A stretch of 64,000 nucleotides of DNA from assembly GCF_003946335.1 (NCBI RefSeq), contig NZ_RHNX01000007.1, positions 37,374 through 101,373 of the forward strand, given 5' to 3'. The DNA is from Levilactobacillus fujinensis. Its GTDB lineage: Bacteria > Bacillota > Bacilli > Lactobacillales > Lactobacillaceae. This document shows, piece by piece, positions 17,560-26,211 of the stretch. How positions within the stretch are numbered: the stretch's first letter is position 1; every line of letters begins with the position of its first letter. Both the position numbers and the translations under genes were made by a program. Below the pieces are notes generated by a model. The model ran no database searches, was not told where the DNA came from, and saw nothing but the letters and a program-made list of their open reading frames with translations.

Positions 17560-18477
17560 CTAAGCTTTTGGGGTAGCTACCTTGTCAGACGTAACGAACT
17601 CGATACCCTTCGTCTTGGTCTTCAGTAGTAGAACATCATCGTAGCTTTGTTCGTAGTACAGGTAGTTACCGCTATTAGCCGCGCTAGGAGCGTCGAAGCC
17701 AACGAAGCTGTACTTTTGTGGTGCAATTTGAACCCCGTTGTAGATTAAGAACATTTCGATTTGCTTAGCATCATCCACAGCCTTGGAGCCAACCGTAAAG
17801 TCGAACGCCGTCTGCATAAGGTCAGATGGAACGACTACGATAGTCACATCATCAATGCTGTAGACTGTCCGTTGAACGTTGTTAGGGTCCTTAAGATTCA
17901 GTTCGCGGTTCATAGCTTCCGCACGCTTCAAGATGGCATTGTTCTTAGGAGTCAGGTACAGCACCCGGTTGTTTTGCGGAATCCGTTGTTCATCGAAGTT
18001 GACCATCATGTCATCGAAGGCAGACAGAATGTTCTTTTCATCGAGCGTATCAGTGTGCAGACCACCATCAGCGGCCGCTAACTTTTCTTGATATAGCTTG
18101 GAGAACATTTGACGGTCCATTTCAGGCATCTTTTCGTCAAGGTTGAACTGTTTGGTGATATTAGCGATAGAGATAACCATGTTGGATTCATCCACATCGG
18201 ATGGGTCAACCAGCGTGCTCCAGTAACGTTCATTGGTCAGCTCGTAACTGTCCCAATCGTTAGAATAGTTTGCGTTTGGCTGTGTAATCGTTCGACGTGC
18301 TCGGTCTCGACGCCCTTCATCAATCGTCAGGCGAGGTACCTTGATATGCTTAGCACCGTCAAACTTGATAACGCTATTAGATGGAGAGTTCCACAGACTA
18401 GCTGAGAATAAGTGACCATCGTAGAATGCTTGCTGAATAGCCTGTTGGTAAGCCTCAGCATAATTAATTGTTGCCAT
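17560..18477 (-). CDS. Major capsid protein
   Basis: 305 residues, starting MATINYAEAYQQAIQQAF. The size, the position directly after the scaffold gene and the motif-like segments SNDWDSYELTNERYWSTLVD and VYSIDDVTIVVVPSDLM fit the capsid proteins of PBSX/A118-like phages with HK97 fold. There is no N-terminal delta domain, consistent with the separate scaffold gene. RBS AAGGAAATAA lies just before the ATG. Confidence 0.9.
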   Translation of the reverse strand: MATINYAEAYQQAIQQAFYDGHLFSASLWNSPSNSVIKFDGAKHIKVPRLTIDEGRRDRARRTITQPNANYSNDWDSYELTNERYWSTLVDPSDVDESNMVISIANITKQFNLDEKMPEMDRQMFSKLYQEKLAAADGGLHTDTLDEKNILSAFDDMMVNFDEQRIPQNNRVLYLTPKNNAILKRAEAMNRELNLKDPNNVQRTVYSIDDVTIVVVPSDLMQTAFDFTVGSKAVDDAKQIEMFLIYNGVQIAPQKYSFVGFDAPSAANSGNYLYYEQSYDDVLLLKTKTKGIEFVTSDKVATPKA

Positions 18478-18497
18478 ATTTTATTTCCTTCTTTCTG

Positions 18498-19037
18498 CTA
18501 TTTGAATGCATCAACTAGGGTTTGAACTTGATTATTATCGTCAGAACCATTGCCACCCTTAGGCTCGTAGCCGGCCTTCTGTCCTTCATCGAACAAGTAC
18601 CCGTCAGACTCCTTAAGTGCGCTGAGCTGGTCGTCTAGGCCTTCTAGCTTTCCTTCATCAGTGAACTTGACCTTATCCATATCAAGCAAACCTTCCACAG
18701 CCTTAGGATTGCGCACCTTGGCACCCGTCAGTGCCGCGGTCAGTGCCCCATTAAGCTTTGTTTGACTCAATTGAGCAGTCAGACTCTCGGTATCAGACTT
18801 GTACTTGTCTTGAAGGTCGGTCAGTTGCTTGGATAGGTCCTCATTGTCACCAGAATCCTTCTTGAGCGATTTGATATCCTTGTCACGGTCAGCAATCTGA
18901 GTGTGTAAACTTTCGTTCTCAGTCTGCAATTCAGTAAACTGTGACTTAGAGGTCTCCACATCCTTACCATGTTCAGCCATGATGGCGTCAACTTGTTCAT
19001 CCGATAAGTCCAAACCCTTTAAAAATTCTCGTTTCAT
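18498..19037 (-). CDS. Capsid scaffold protein (GP20 family)
   Basis: About 179 residues from the ATG at 19037. I prefer this start to the ATG nine bases upstream because AGAGAGGA lies at proper spacing only for the internal one. It starts MKREFLKGLDLSDEQVDAIM, followed by a long charged coiled coil (residues ~25-100) and a C-terminal domain with PKAVEGLLDMDKVKF, the typical GP20 minor structural/scaffold pattern. Scaffolds guide prohead assembly and leave before packaging. It lies immediately upstream of the capsid gene. Confidence 0.9.
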   Translation of the reverse strand: MKREFLKGLDLSDEQVDAIMAEHGKDVETSKSQFTELQTENESLHTQIADRDKDIKSLKKDSGDNEDLSKQLTDLQDKYKSDTESLTAQLSQTKLNGALTAALTGAKVRNPKAVEGLLDMDKVKFTDEGKLEGLDDQLSALKESDGYLFDEGQKAGYEPKGGNGSDDNNQVQTLVDAFK

Positions 19038-19168
19038 TTCAAACATCCTCTCTCGCTAGATTTACGAGGTGCGACCTCGATTGAGGCAAAACAAAAAGCA
19101 GTTTTACGTCATGCTGGGGACAAATCAGGGTATAAAAATAGCACTCAACATGTTCGTCGGGCGCTAGT

Positions 19169-19378
19169 CTACTTAGCTAAGCTATTTATATATTCTGTTT
19201 CAGTCATTGAATCAACATAATCTGAGTACCAATCTAATTCCTCAGCACTCAGCTCATCAATCCATTTAGGATATTTACCGCTGTCATCTTCAAATTCAAA
19301 GCTAGGGAAATCAGTTAATTTAGTTTTATGATGCATGTCTAGTATCCATCGTTTTCTATCCTCACTGATCATGTTCAA
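19169..19378 (-). CDS. Small acidic protein coupled to the MuF-type head protein, candidate immunity protein
   Basis: 69 residues, acidic (many Asp and Glu) and rich in Tyr and Trp: RWILDMHHKTKLTDFPSF then DWYSDYVDSMTETEYINS. The start overlaps the stop of the upstream head gene by four bases. I do not recognise a family. Small acidic proteins encoded directly after a phage MuF protein with a variable enzyme-like C-terminus are often immunity partners in MuF polymorphic toxin systems, so that is my leading hypothesis. It could also be an unrelated accessory protein. Confidence 0.6.
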   Translation of the reverse strand: MNMISEDRKRWILDMHHKTKLTDFPSFEFEDDSGKYPKWIDELSAEELDWYSDYVDSMTETEYINSLAK

Positions 19379-20994
19379 TCCCCTACCTTTCCAAATTTGA
19401 AATTATATTTATTAGAGAATTCAGTTAAGGCTATCTCTTGACTCTTGGTTTCATTATACCCTAATTTGATATTCTTTTTAATCAAATTGTTGTAACTACT
19501 ATTAGCATTGACGGGCATCTTTATTTCTGGTTTCGTATACCAATAAATACTACCATCATGTCCAATAGTTAAGCCCATACTAACGGTGTGTTGCTTCGAC
19601 TGTAATGACAAAGTAGCAATATCACTCAGTGATGGTGGGAATCCCGAGGGGTGATTATGAATTGAAACGTACTGTCCTTTACGTCCAGTCCTAAATGCGT
19701 CTTTAACTTGGCCGTTGTAAACGACCCCTTTAGTCTTTCTAGCCTGATTAGAAACAGCAATTGTCTTTCCGGTCTCACCATCAAGCAAGTAGTAGTCCTC
19801 AAACGGCGTCCCATTTCGATGTTGAAGCATGTGCCTAGCGACAGTGGTCACTGAATCGCTTATAGCTGTTGTTCTAGAATCACGCTTTAGTTTATCTGCA
19901 AATGCCTGACTGCGAACATAGTCCAGGTTAGCCCCATACTCACCAGAACTTGAAGCCATCTCGCGCTCACGAACGACTATCCGCTTCCATGCGTTGAACT
20001 TAACGTCCTTGACCATCTTACCTTTGCCAGTCTCAGGGTCTCGAGACCAACGCTCGGTCACATCAGGTAAATCTTTAATGTAAGGAACCGTCGTACAGCG
20101 ACAACGAGCATGGATGAGTGGGTAATTAACACCGACAATTCGCTTATCTACTCTGAACACCTGACCGTCTAAACGTCCACAGATGTCACACGTATGGCTT
20201 TCAAGTGTAGCCATGTACTCATATTGTTCAATCTCATTTTCTTCATAACTCTGTGCGGTCGCCTCTTCGGCAACGTGTCCCATTTCAGAAACGACTAGCC
20301 TGTGAATGTCATTCCGCTTAACGTCTTGAAAACGAGCATGAAACATCTGAGTGACCTTTTGCGGGCTCCACCCAAGTACTGTACCTCGAAGAACGGTGTC
20401 CATTAGGTAACTCGGAAGCTCTTGCTGGTAATCCTTCCAGATACGCTTGGAAAAGTCTTTGCCATCTTTCCCCCATGGTTGAGAAACAGCTATCCACAGT
20501 TGTGCTTCATTGAAGTGAGCGAAGTTGGCGGTAAAAGCACCCTTTTGAGCTTGAATGTTGTAGGTAGTTCGCATGTAGGTGTCATCATACTGATCAGCTA
20601 ATGCATCGCGCATAGTTTCGGTACGATGATTGGCAAACGCTTGTGTTAATTGCCGCAACTGCTGCTCTAAGTCCTGCAAGCGAGCCACCCTGCTACGAAA
20701 ATACTCCGCATCTAACTGCTCTTGATAACCACCAGACTTGGCCCGCTCCTCAAATTGTTTGAGAGTGAGTTGCCAATGCTTTGTGTTGATGCCGGCCATG
20801 GCTTTCTTGGCCTCATCCTTGTCAATACCCTTCGTGTTGGCATACCGAACGTACCATTTCTCCATCTCAGCATGTAACTCACGATACAGGCCATTAAGCT
20901 CCGGTTGCAACGCCTTCTCATAAGCTTCTGTCGACTTGATTTGCTTAGCCTTCGTCTGAAGGTGCCGGCGCTCCCAGTAACTAAGCTTCGTCAT
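19375..20994 (-). CDS. SPP1 gp7/MuF-type minor head protein with C-terminal JAB-like metalloprotease domain
   Basis: About 539 residues. Residues ~190-310 are the MuF head-morphogenesis domain, including the Cys/His cluster SHTCDICGRLDG (272-275, numbering from the GTG at 21003) and HARCRC (298-303). The usual SPP1 gp7 relatives are ~300-350 residues; here about 200 more follow. The extension has YVSIHNHPSGFPPSLSDI with H449, H451 and D461, the HxH...D pattern of JAB/MPN+ metalloproteases (RadC has HNHPSGxPxPS). This could be a packaged protease effector (MuF polymorphic toxin) or a maturation protease. Start: the ATG at 20994 has GTGAGG upstream; a GTG three codons earlier is possible. It overlaps the end of the portal gene. 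Confidence 0.85.
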   Translation of the reverse strand: MTKLSYWERRHLQTKAKQIKSTEAYEKALQPELNGLYRELHAEMEKWYVRYANTKGIDKDEAKKAMAGINTKHWQLTLKQFEERAKSGGYQEQLDAEYFRSRVARLQDLEQQLRQLTQAFANHRTETMRDALADQYDDTYMRTTYNIQAQKGAFTANFAHFNEAQLWIAVSQPWGKDGKDFSKRIWKDYQQELPSYLMDTVLRGTVLGWSPQKVTQMFHARFQDVKRNDIHRLVVSEMGHVAEEATAQSYEENEIEQYEYMATLESHTCDICGRLDGQVFRVDKRIVGVNYPLIHARCRCTTVPYIKDLPDVTERWSRDPETGKGKMVKDVKFNAWKRIVVREREMASSSGEYGANLDYVRSQAFADKLKRDSRTTAISDSVTTVARHMLQHRNGTPFEDYYLLDGETGKTIAVSNQARKTKGVVYNGQVKDAFRTGRKGQYVSIHNHPSGFPPSLSDIATLSLQSKQHTVSMGLTIGHDGSIYWYTKPEIKMPVNANSSYNNLIKKNIKLGYNETKSQEIALTEFSNKYNFKFGKVGD

Positions 20995-22402
20995 CGTCCT
21001 CACCGCCTACGTCATTGAGAGCATCGGGGTTATCATAACCGTCACGCTTAACGATATCGTCTTGTCGGTCTTGCAGCTCCTGCTGTGGATCATCAACCAG
21101 CGGATTACCCTTGGCAACGGCCTCATCACTAGTGTACTGAGCAAGTTGTGCCACAATTTGTGCTTGCTCGAGATCGTTCTGGATAGCTGTTCGAGTCCAG
21201 GTCTGTGTAATCTTTCGACCATCGGCGTCGAATACCCTGAGCCACGTCAGAATGGCCCGGACTAACTCAGTGAGAGCATCTCGGAAATAAGACTCAGTGA
21301 TAGACGCCTTTAGTTCTAAGTGACCGTATAGCGCACGAATGGCAGCACCTGAGGCGTTGCCAATTTCTTTAAAGTCCACTGGGTTAATTCCTTGAGCCTC
21401 AACAAATAGATCTGACTTAGTGACTTGCAGCAGGGAGTTGCGGGCTTCCACAGGAATGTCGATGGTCAGCTTATCGACACCTGACTTATCACCGGGGCCA
21501 ACACTGTCCATCTTGATGGCGTGGTCCTCTTTGAGAGCCTTCATAAAGGTCGCCAGGTCTTCCCCACCATAGTTAGTCAGCACCAGAATAACCTGCTAAA
21601 TGTCGTCAACATCATTGACGAACCCGTTATAGACGTTGTCATACACATCAATTAGGCCTTTGTACTTCAACAAGTCTGGCCGCTGGTACTTATTCTTCGG
21701 GAAGGCAATGAATGGAATGCGCCCCAGCTGATGTTCCAGGACCGCTCCAGTTCCCGTCTCATCCCCACTCGTCACATCATAGAGTGTGAAGCGATCACCA
21801 TACAACGATAGGTCGCTGTAGTCTGCCATCTCCGATTTGAATACCGTCACGTCCTTGTCAGTCCAATACTCATGAACCTTGAAGTACTTGCCGGTATCAG
21901 GGTTAAGCTGCTTGTAGCTGCGTCGTAGGGCCAACAGCTTGCGGTCCAAATCGCTTGAGTAGATCGGCACCACTTGGTCAGGCGGCACAATACCATAGCG
22001 GAACTGACCGCTCTCGTCAATCCAGTAGTGTAGCCAAGCAACCCCTGCGTTGGCAGCGTCCACTACCATCTGGTTGAGTCGGAGGTTGAAGTTGTCTCCC
22101 AGTGCGTCCTTAATCTTGTCATTGAGTGTGTCGTTTTCTACGTCAATGGTTGGCGGCACAGTAGCAACGTATCCAGCTTCCTGGTCAACTAAGAGTTGAT
22201 GGAAGTTACTTGATACGCGGTTATCTGCTCGGCGTAGCGGTTCATCCTTACCAGCTTCATTCAGTTTAGATTCACCGTTGTTGCGGTTGGTAATGTCGTT
22301 CTTGTTGAAGTAATAGTGTAGCGACTTATCGAACTGATTGGCAAACTTAATCCGCCGTCCGTCAGTATTCTTGAGTAGTTGCTTCATCGTCTTTATTTCC
22401 AC
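20981..22402 (-). pseudogene. Portal protein (SPP1 gp6-like), interrupted by an in-frame amber codon
   Basis: Two pieces in one frame make a 473-codon SPP1-type portal. Residues 1-268 start GTG at 22402 (MEIKTMKQLLKNTDGRRIKF; RBS GGGAGG nine bases upstream) and include FRYGIVPPDQVVPIYSSD and ending NDVDDI. Then TAG (21596-21598) interrupts, and the same frame resumes with QVILVLTNYGGEDLATF to the end at 20981. Related portals have Gln-Gln before VI at this place, so TAG is best explained as a CAG to TAG transition. An in-frame GTG at 21583 could restart a C-terminal piece. The portal is the dodecameric DNA gate; a truncated one should block head assembly unless the amber codon is suppressed or is a sequencing error. 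Confidence 0.88.
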
Positions 22403-23652
22403 GGTCTGAAACCTCCCTTCTTCATCAGTGATTCGAGTTCGTACCTGGTCTTATCAATGCTGTGATCGTTGCCATCAGGATAGCCAGCCTTGAAGTTGCC
22501 GTTAGGGTCACGGGCTAGTTCATAGCTAGTAAACTCTCTGGCAGTGTTGGGGCAACGAACGGGGTCAATAACAATCTCACGTAAGTCCTGTAGCCACTTA
22601 AAGCCATGCTCCCGGCTACCAGGCCCTTTGCGAGCACCAGCAACGTTCAGTCCATAGTCTCGGAACTCAGCGATGGTACGTGGCTCTGCAGAGTCAGCAG
22701 TGATTAAGCCGTTCATTGGATTAAGCTTCTTAATGGCTTCCACAGCTTCTCGGTTTGTCATGCCAACGCTATAGATTTCGTTAAACAAAAAGACCCGGCG
22801 TCTGGCCGCGTCCCAATATGCATCCCCATAAGCCAGTGGATCGTGTGCAAACCCGAAGTCCATGCCGTGATAGATTTTATCGAAGTGACTAATCTCTTCA
22901 TCAGTAATTTCTCGGATAGTGAGGTTGCTGAAGACTTCGGCGCCCGTCCCGGTAACCTCACCCAGATATTCATGAGCGTAGGCCTTTGGATTGTCCTTTT
23001 TGAGCTGTTCAGCATCGGCCAAGAATTCCTTGCCAAGCCAGCTTCTTGGTACTGACAAGTAATCAGATGTGTGTACCAAGGTGTCATTTCGTCGGCCTTG
23101 CTCCTCCCTAGCTTGGTTGACCCAAGAATTGACTGAGGCCGGAGGATTGTAACTGTAGAAAGTAACGATATCTGAACCACCACGGTTCAATGACTGGTTT
23201 ATATTCCGAATTTCTTTGAAGCCTTTAAAGTCAGCGACTTCTTCAAAGTGCTTAAACTTCGTGTAGCCATGCCGGAATTTCTGCGATTTAATCTTCTCTG
23301 GCTTATCAGCACCCTTGAAGCGAATCTGCTGACCAGTGGGGATGTAAGTTAGTTGCATTGGGCTCACCGAGTCTGCCCACAGATGAGAGACGCCCAAGGT
23401 ATCAATCGCCCATAGGTACTGGTCATATACCGATTCACGCAAGTTAGAAGCGTATCGCCGCATGACTACCGCGTTGGCGTCCGGGTCCTTCATGATGCCT
23501 AAGACTATTTCAAGCGAAATAAAAGAGGACTTGGTCGACCCACGTCCTCCTGATAGCCAGTAATTTGAATGTTGGCGGTGCTTGATGTCTTGATGCAATT
23601 GGTAGAAGCTTGGCGCCATTGAGTGAGCAAGACTGATTCTAGCCATCCTCAT
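22393..23652 (-). CDS. Terminase large subunit (PBSX/Terminase_3 type)
   Basis: About 419 residues. The ATPase Walker A is WLSGGRGSTKSSF near the N-terminus, with the nuclease region around YHGMDFGFAHDPLAYGD and GLITADSAEPRTIAEFRDYG and the late GNDHSIDKTRYELE, all typical of PBSX-family large terminases that translocate and cut DNA at the portal. I chose the ATG at 23652 (MRMARISL) over an upstream frame extension, because GGAAGTG precedes it; the ATG at 23646 is equally possible. It overlaps the end of the small subunit and the start of the portal. Confidence 0.93.
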   Translation of the reverse strand: MRMARISLAHSMAPSFYQLHQDIKHRQHSNYWLSGGRGSTKSSFISLEIVLGIMKDPDANAVVMRRYASNLRESVYDQYLWAIDTLGVSHLWADSVSPMQLTYIPTGQQIRFKGADKPEKIKSQKFRHGYTKFKHFEEVADFKGFKEIRNINQSLNRGGSDIVTFYSYNPPASVNSWVNQAREEQGRRNDTLVHTSDYLSVPRSWLGKEFLADAEQLKKDNPKAYAHEYLGEVTGTGAEVFSNLTIREITDEEISHFDKIYHGMDFGFAHDPLAYGDAYWDAARRRVFLFNEIYSVGMTNREAVEAIKKLNPMNGLITADSAEPRTIAEFRDYGLNVAGARKGPGSREHGFKWLQDLREIVIDPVRCPNTAREFTSYELARDPNGNFKAGYPDGNDHSIDKTRYELESLMKKGGFRPWK

Positions 23653-24073
23653 CACTTCCGGTGGGGATGTCATCTGCAATCTGCACGGGACCAACTGTTG
23701 CGGTTACATCACGCTTCTCCGTCCACATAGCGTAACGCTTGCCGAGAAGTTCGGCCGCTTTAACCCGATCCTTGGCACCAACTTCCACATCGGTATAGAT
23801 TCCCTTAGCAGTTGCCACTGACTCGGTTTCCTCACCACGCATGGTAGCGGTGAGGTATTCCAAAATTTCTTGCTGGTCAGCAATCTTCCCATCAGAAATC
23901 TCTTTCCGTCGTGATTCGATATAAGTAGCGATTGCAGGTTTTTGCAGGTTCTCGGCTCCAATTGAATGGGCACTTCGCTTTGCATAACCCGCTAATTCAG
24001 CGGCCTGCGTTGCATTGCCACTAATAATATATTCGTCAGCAAATTTCTGCTGTTTTACTGTTAGTTTCTGCAT
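23639..24073 (-). CDS. Terminase small subunit
   Basis: About 144 residues from the ATG at 24073, preceded by GAGGAGG eight bases upstream; an ATG seven codons earlier would place this RBS inside the gene. MQKLTVKQQKFADEYIISGN followed by ATQAAELAGYAKRSAHSIG is the Terminase_2 helix-turn-helix signature that recognises the packaging site. The rest is helical (oligomerisation) and ends acidic. It directly precedes and overlaps the large subunit gene. Confidence 0.93.
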   Translation of the reverse strand: MQKLTVKQQKFADEYIISGNATQAAELAGYAKRSAHSIGAENLQKPAIATYIESRRKEISDGKIADQQEILEYLTATMRGEETESVATAKGIYTDVEVGAKDRVKAAELLGKRYAMWTEKRDVTATVGPVQIADDIPTGSDEDG

Positions 24074-24090
24074 TTCGCAGACCTCCTCTA

Positions 24091-24855
24091 TCATTTACTT
24101 TTTGCCATAGCAATTTTGAACGTTTCAAGACCTGTTTGTGGGTCTAATTTAAATGCATGCCCGGTCATGCTTCCCAATGAAATATTCGTCCCCTTTTCGG
24201 GAACTGCATCCAACAGTGCAATTCTAACTTCTCTCTGATACCTGTATTTATTCCTTTTTAAAAAAATAACATTTTCAGGAGTGTCCTGTAATTCCTGAAA
24301 GGTAATATTCTGAGGAGCTTTTTCATCATAGTACCTAACGCTTCGTAGCTGTGCATGATAATTATGCGTCATTACTTCATCCAAACGTTTCATCAACCAC
24401 TTTGCGTCAATAATTATCGGTACTCTACTCTTATTGTTACTCAGCTTTTCTAGATCCTTAATAACATCAGGCTTAATAACAAATTCTCCTCGATCTGTCG
24501 CTTCATTGTAGGCATCAAGTTTGAAATCATGTACAAAATCAAGATTAGCCATTGAAACGATTCCTTTTTCCTTCACCCATTCTGGCGTAACCTTTACCTG
24601 AACTTGAGGCCTGTTTTCCTCGGAATTGTTAAAGGATATCTTTTTACCATCTATGAGTAATGAATATCCTGGTTCCGTCATATCAAGATTGAGTACCCGA
24701 CTTCCTTCGTAAGAATCCGCAATGGCATCATTTCCGTCTTCCAGGTCAATAAAATACCCTAATTGCGAAAAATGGATTACACCTTTATCAACGAAATCAT
24801 CCGCATATTCTTCATCGAAATACTTCAATATACAACCTGCTCTATATTCCGCCAT
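24091..24855 (-). CDS. Accessory protein upstream of terminase, function unknown
   Basis: 254 residues, starting MAEYRAGCILKYFDEEYADD. I cannot name a family with certainty. FSQLGYFIDLEDGNDAIAD near the N-terminus and YRYQREVRIALLD in the second half recall DUF2971-like proteins, in which short N-terminal segments describe a substrate-like pocket; this is weak. The insertion of a non-structural gene between ArpU and terminase, behind its own terminator, suggests a moron or accessory gene, possibly a counter-defence or exclusion factor. RBS GGGAG lies about 13 bases before the ATG. Confidence 0.65.
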   Translation of the reverse strand: MAEYRAGCILKYFDEEYADDFVDKGVIHFSQLGYFIDLEDGNDAIADSYEGSRVLNLDMTEPGYSLLIDGKKISFNNSEENRPQVQVKVTPEWVKEKGIVSMANLDFVHDFKLDAYNEATDRGEFVIKPDVIKDLEKLSNNKSRVPIIIDAKWLMKRLDEVMTHNYHAQLRSVRYYDEKAPQNITFQELQDTPENVIFLKRNKYRYQREVRIALLDAVPEKGTNISLGSMTGHAFKLDPQTGLETFKIAMAKSK

Positions 24856-24903
24856 AATTCACATTATTCTCCCTACTTAGTTATAGTCATCTATAATTAA
24901 GCA

Positions 24904-24931
24904 TAACAAAACCCCAGCATTACTGCTAGGG
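24904..24931 (-). terminator. Rho-independent terminator separating middle and late transcripts
   Basis: On the minus strand CCCTAGC and GCTGGGG pair (with one G-U) around a six-base loop and are followed by TTTTGTT. It lies between the tRNA-like pair and the terminase-side genes, so the ArpU-tRNA-like transcript could end here and late transcription restart downstream. Confidence 0.6.
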
Positions 24932-24962
24932 TCAGTCTGAAGGAGATGTATAGTGTTACAAA

Positions 24963-25044
24963 TCGGATAGACGGAATCGAACCGTCACCTTTTGGGTTCT
25001 TTTTATCACCGGCCACCCACGCTCTACCATTAAGCTATACTCGA
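24963..25044 (-). tRNA. tRNA-like element 1 with enlarged anticodon loop
   Basis: 82 nt on the minus strand. The D arm (GCTTAATGGTAGAGC) and T arm (GACGGTTCGATTCCGTC) are canonical. The acceptor arms TCGAGTA/TATCCGA pair with one mismatch and one G-U. A five-base anticodon stem TGGGT/ACCCA is present, but its loop is 17 bases rather than 7, so no anticodon can be assigned. It is either a degenerate phage tRNA or a tRNA mimic. No CCA is encoded. Confidence 0.55.
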
Positions 25045-25048
25045 TCAA

Positions 25049-25150
25049 CATCGCGGGTGAGAATTTGCACCTCACATATCCACACTGGAACACCCGCTGA
25101 ATCGTGTTCGCTCTCGAACCGGGCACGTCTACCTATTCCGCCACCGCGAT
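25049..25150 (-). tRNA. tRNA-like element 2 (class II, Leu-like) with enlarged anticodon region
   Basis: 102 nt, four bases upstream of element 1 in transcription order. The acceptor stem ATCGCGG/CCGCGAT is perfect over seven pairs. The D region GCGGAATAGGTAGACG is typical of tRNA-Leu. A short variable arm (TCCA/TGGA) and a T arm with TGCAAAT loop follow. Between D and variable arm lie about 35 bases that can form CCCG/CGGG enclosing a GTTCG/CGAAC hairpin, or alternatively GAACAC/GTGTTC. A normal 17-base anticodon arm is not visible. Confidence 0.5.
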
Positions 25151-25193
25151 ACTTGAATCTATCTCACACTACTATAGTAACTCTTTAATTCGG

Positions 25194-25712
25194 CTATTTC
25201 TGGACACCTGTTCGGCGCGTTTTGGACATATCGTTAAACGCATCAATCCCAAAGATCATAATTGACAGGTCGTCAATCGCCTTGCGTTCGTCCCGACGAA
25301 TGGTCTTTTCATCGACTTGATAGAAATCGGCCAATTGCAATCGCGTCTGCTTACCGTCAATCAGATAGAGCTTCTTAATCACGCCATACCGACGCTGGTC
25401 TTCAAAAGTCCCAGCTGTACAAATCTCCCGGTACCGCGTAAGAATATTATTGACGAATTCCATCATTTCCTTGGACCGAACCCGATACCCAAGAAGTGAG
25501 TACAAACTCCGCTCATACTGTGACAACGGCACATCTTCATCTACCTCTGGCAATTCGACCGTCAAGTGGTTCTCTAAGAGCTGGTAATGAGACAGCAGCG
25601 ACTTCGTATTCCGCAACTCTTCCTCGGACTCAATTTTAGAGAAGTTGTGTCCCCCGGTAATCAGTCCGTCTACAATCTTACCAATCGTTTCATCCGATAG
25701 TTCAATCGCCAT
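25194..25712 (-). CDS. ArpU-family late transcriptional regulator
   Basis: 172 residues. The C-terminal segment ADFYQVDEKTIRRDERKA is a helix-turn-helix typical of the ArpU family, which controls late packaging and lysis genes in enterococcal and lactobacillus phages. It is located between the middle genes and terminase, the standard position. The N-terminal half is helical. It overlaps the gene upstream by 11 bases. Confidence 0.85.
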   Translation of the reverse strand: MAIELSDETIGKIVDGLITGGHNFSKIESEEELRNTKSLLSHYQLLENHLTVELPEVDEDVPLSQYERSLYSLLGYRVRSKEMMEFVNNILTRYREICTAGTFEDQRRYGVIKKLYLIDGKQTRLQLADFYQVDEKTIRRDERKAIDDLSIMIFGIDAFNDMSKTRRTGVQK

Positions 25713-25899
25713 TCACAAGTACCTCCCTAATCACTGCATTACGTTCAGCAGTGGACAATCGATGGTAAGCTACCCGCACCGTATTGGGCCACCGTTGAAA
25801 GTGGTTGCTCATCCACATCATGGTTCGAATAATATCGCTACACTGATCATCGAAGACGGTTAGAAGGTAGCGGCGAAAAGTTCTCTGGTCAGTTGTCAT
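25702..25899 (-). CDS. Small phage protein, function unknown
   Basis: 65 residues, basic and aromatic: MTTDQRTFRRYLLTVFDD then MMWMSNHFQRWPNTV. Overlapping coding with both MazG-like and ArpU genes suggests a real gene in the same operon. No family recognised. Confidence 0.65.
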   Translation of the reverse strand: MTTDQRTFRRYLLTVFDDQCSDIIRTMMWMSNHFQRWPNTVRVAYHRLSTAERNAVIREVLVNGD

Positions 25900-26197
25900 T
25901 CAAATCCGCCTCCTTTATAAATACCCCATCAATCATCTTGCCCTTACGCCCACCAATCTCTTCATAAGCAGCTTCCAAGCAATCTTCGATAGATAACCCG
26001 CGTTGCTGGCAGTAGATGATCAATACCACCAAAATGTCACCCACACTATCGATTTCATCCAGGGTGTGTTGCTTGTTATAAGCAGCGGATAGCTCGCCAA
26101 CCTCTTCAACTAGCTTGAGTAGTTGCTTGGCTGGGGCTTGTTTGTTCAGACCGCGGTCAATTGACCACAGTTGAATTTCTTTAATTAAATCACCCAT
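25889..26197 (-). CDS. MazG-like nucleotide pyrophosphohydrolase
   Basis: 102 residues. KLVEEVGELSAAYNK and DEIDSVGDILVVL are the two metal-binding helices (EExxE and ExxD) of the MazG-like all-alpha NTP pyrophosphatase superfamily. The last part has LSIEDCLEAAYEEIGGRKGKM. Phage copies may clear non-canonical nucleotides or alter (p)ppGpp or the nucleotide pool on infection. It lies in the middle-gene operon. Confidence 0.9.
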   Translation of the reverse strand: MGDLIKEIQLWSIDRGLNKQAPAKQLLKLVEEVGELSAAYNKQHTLDEIDSVGDILVVLIIYCQQRGLSIEDCLEAAYEEIGGRKGKMIDGVFIKEADLNDN

Positions 26198-26211
26198 TGT
26201 TAGTACCTCCT

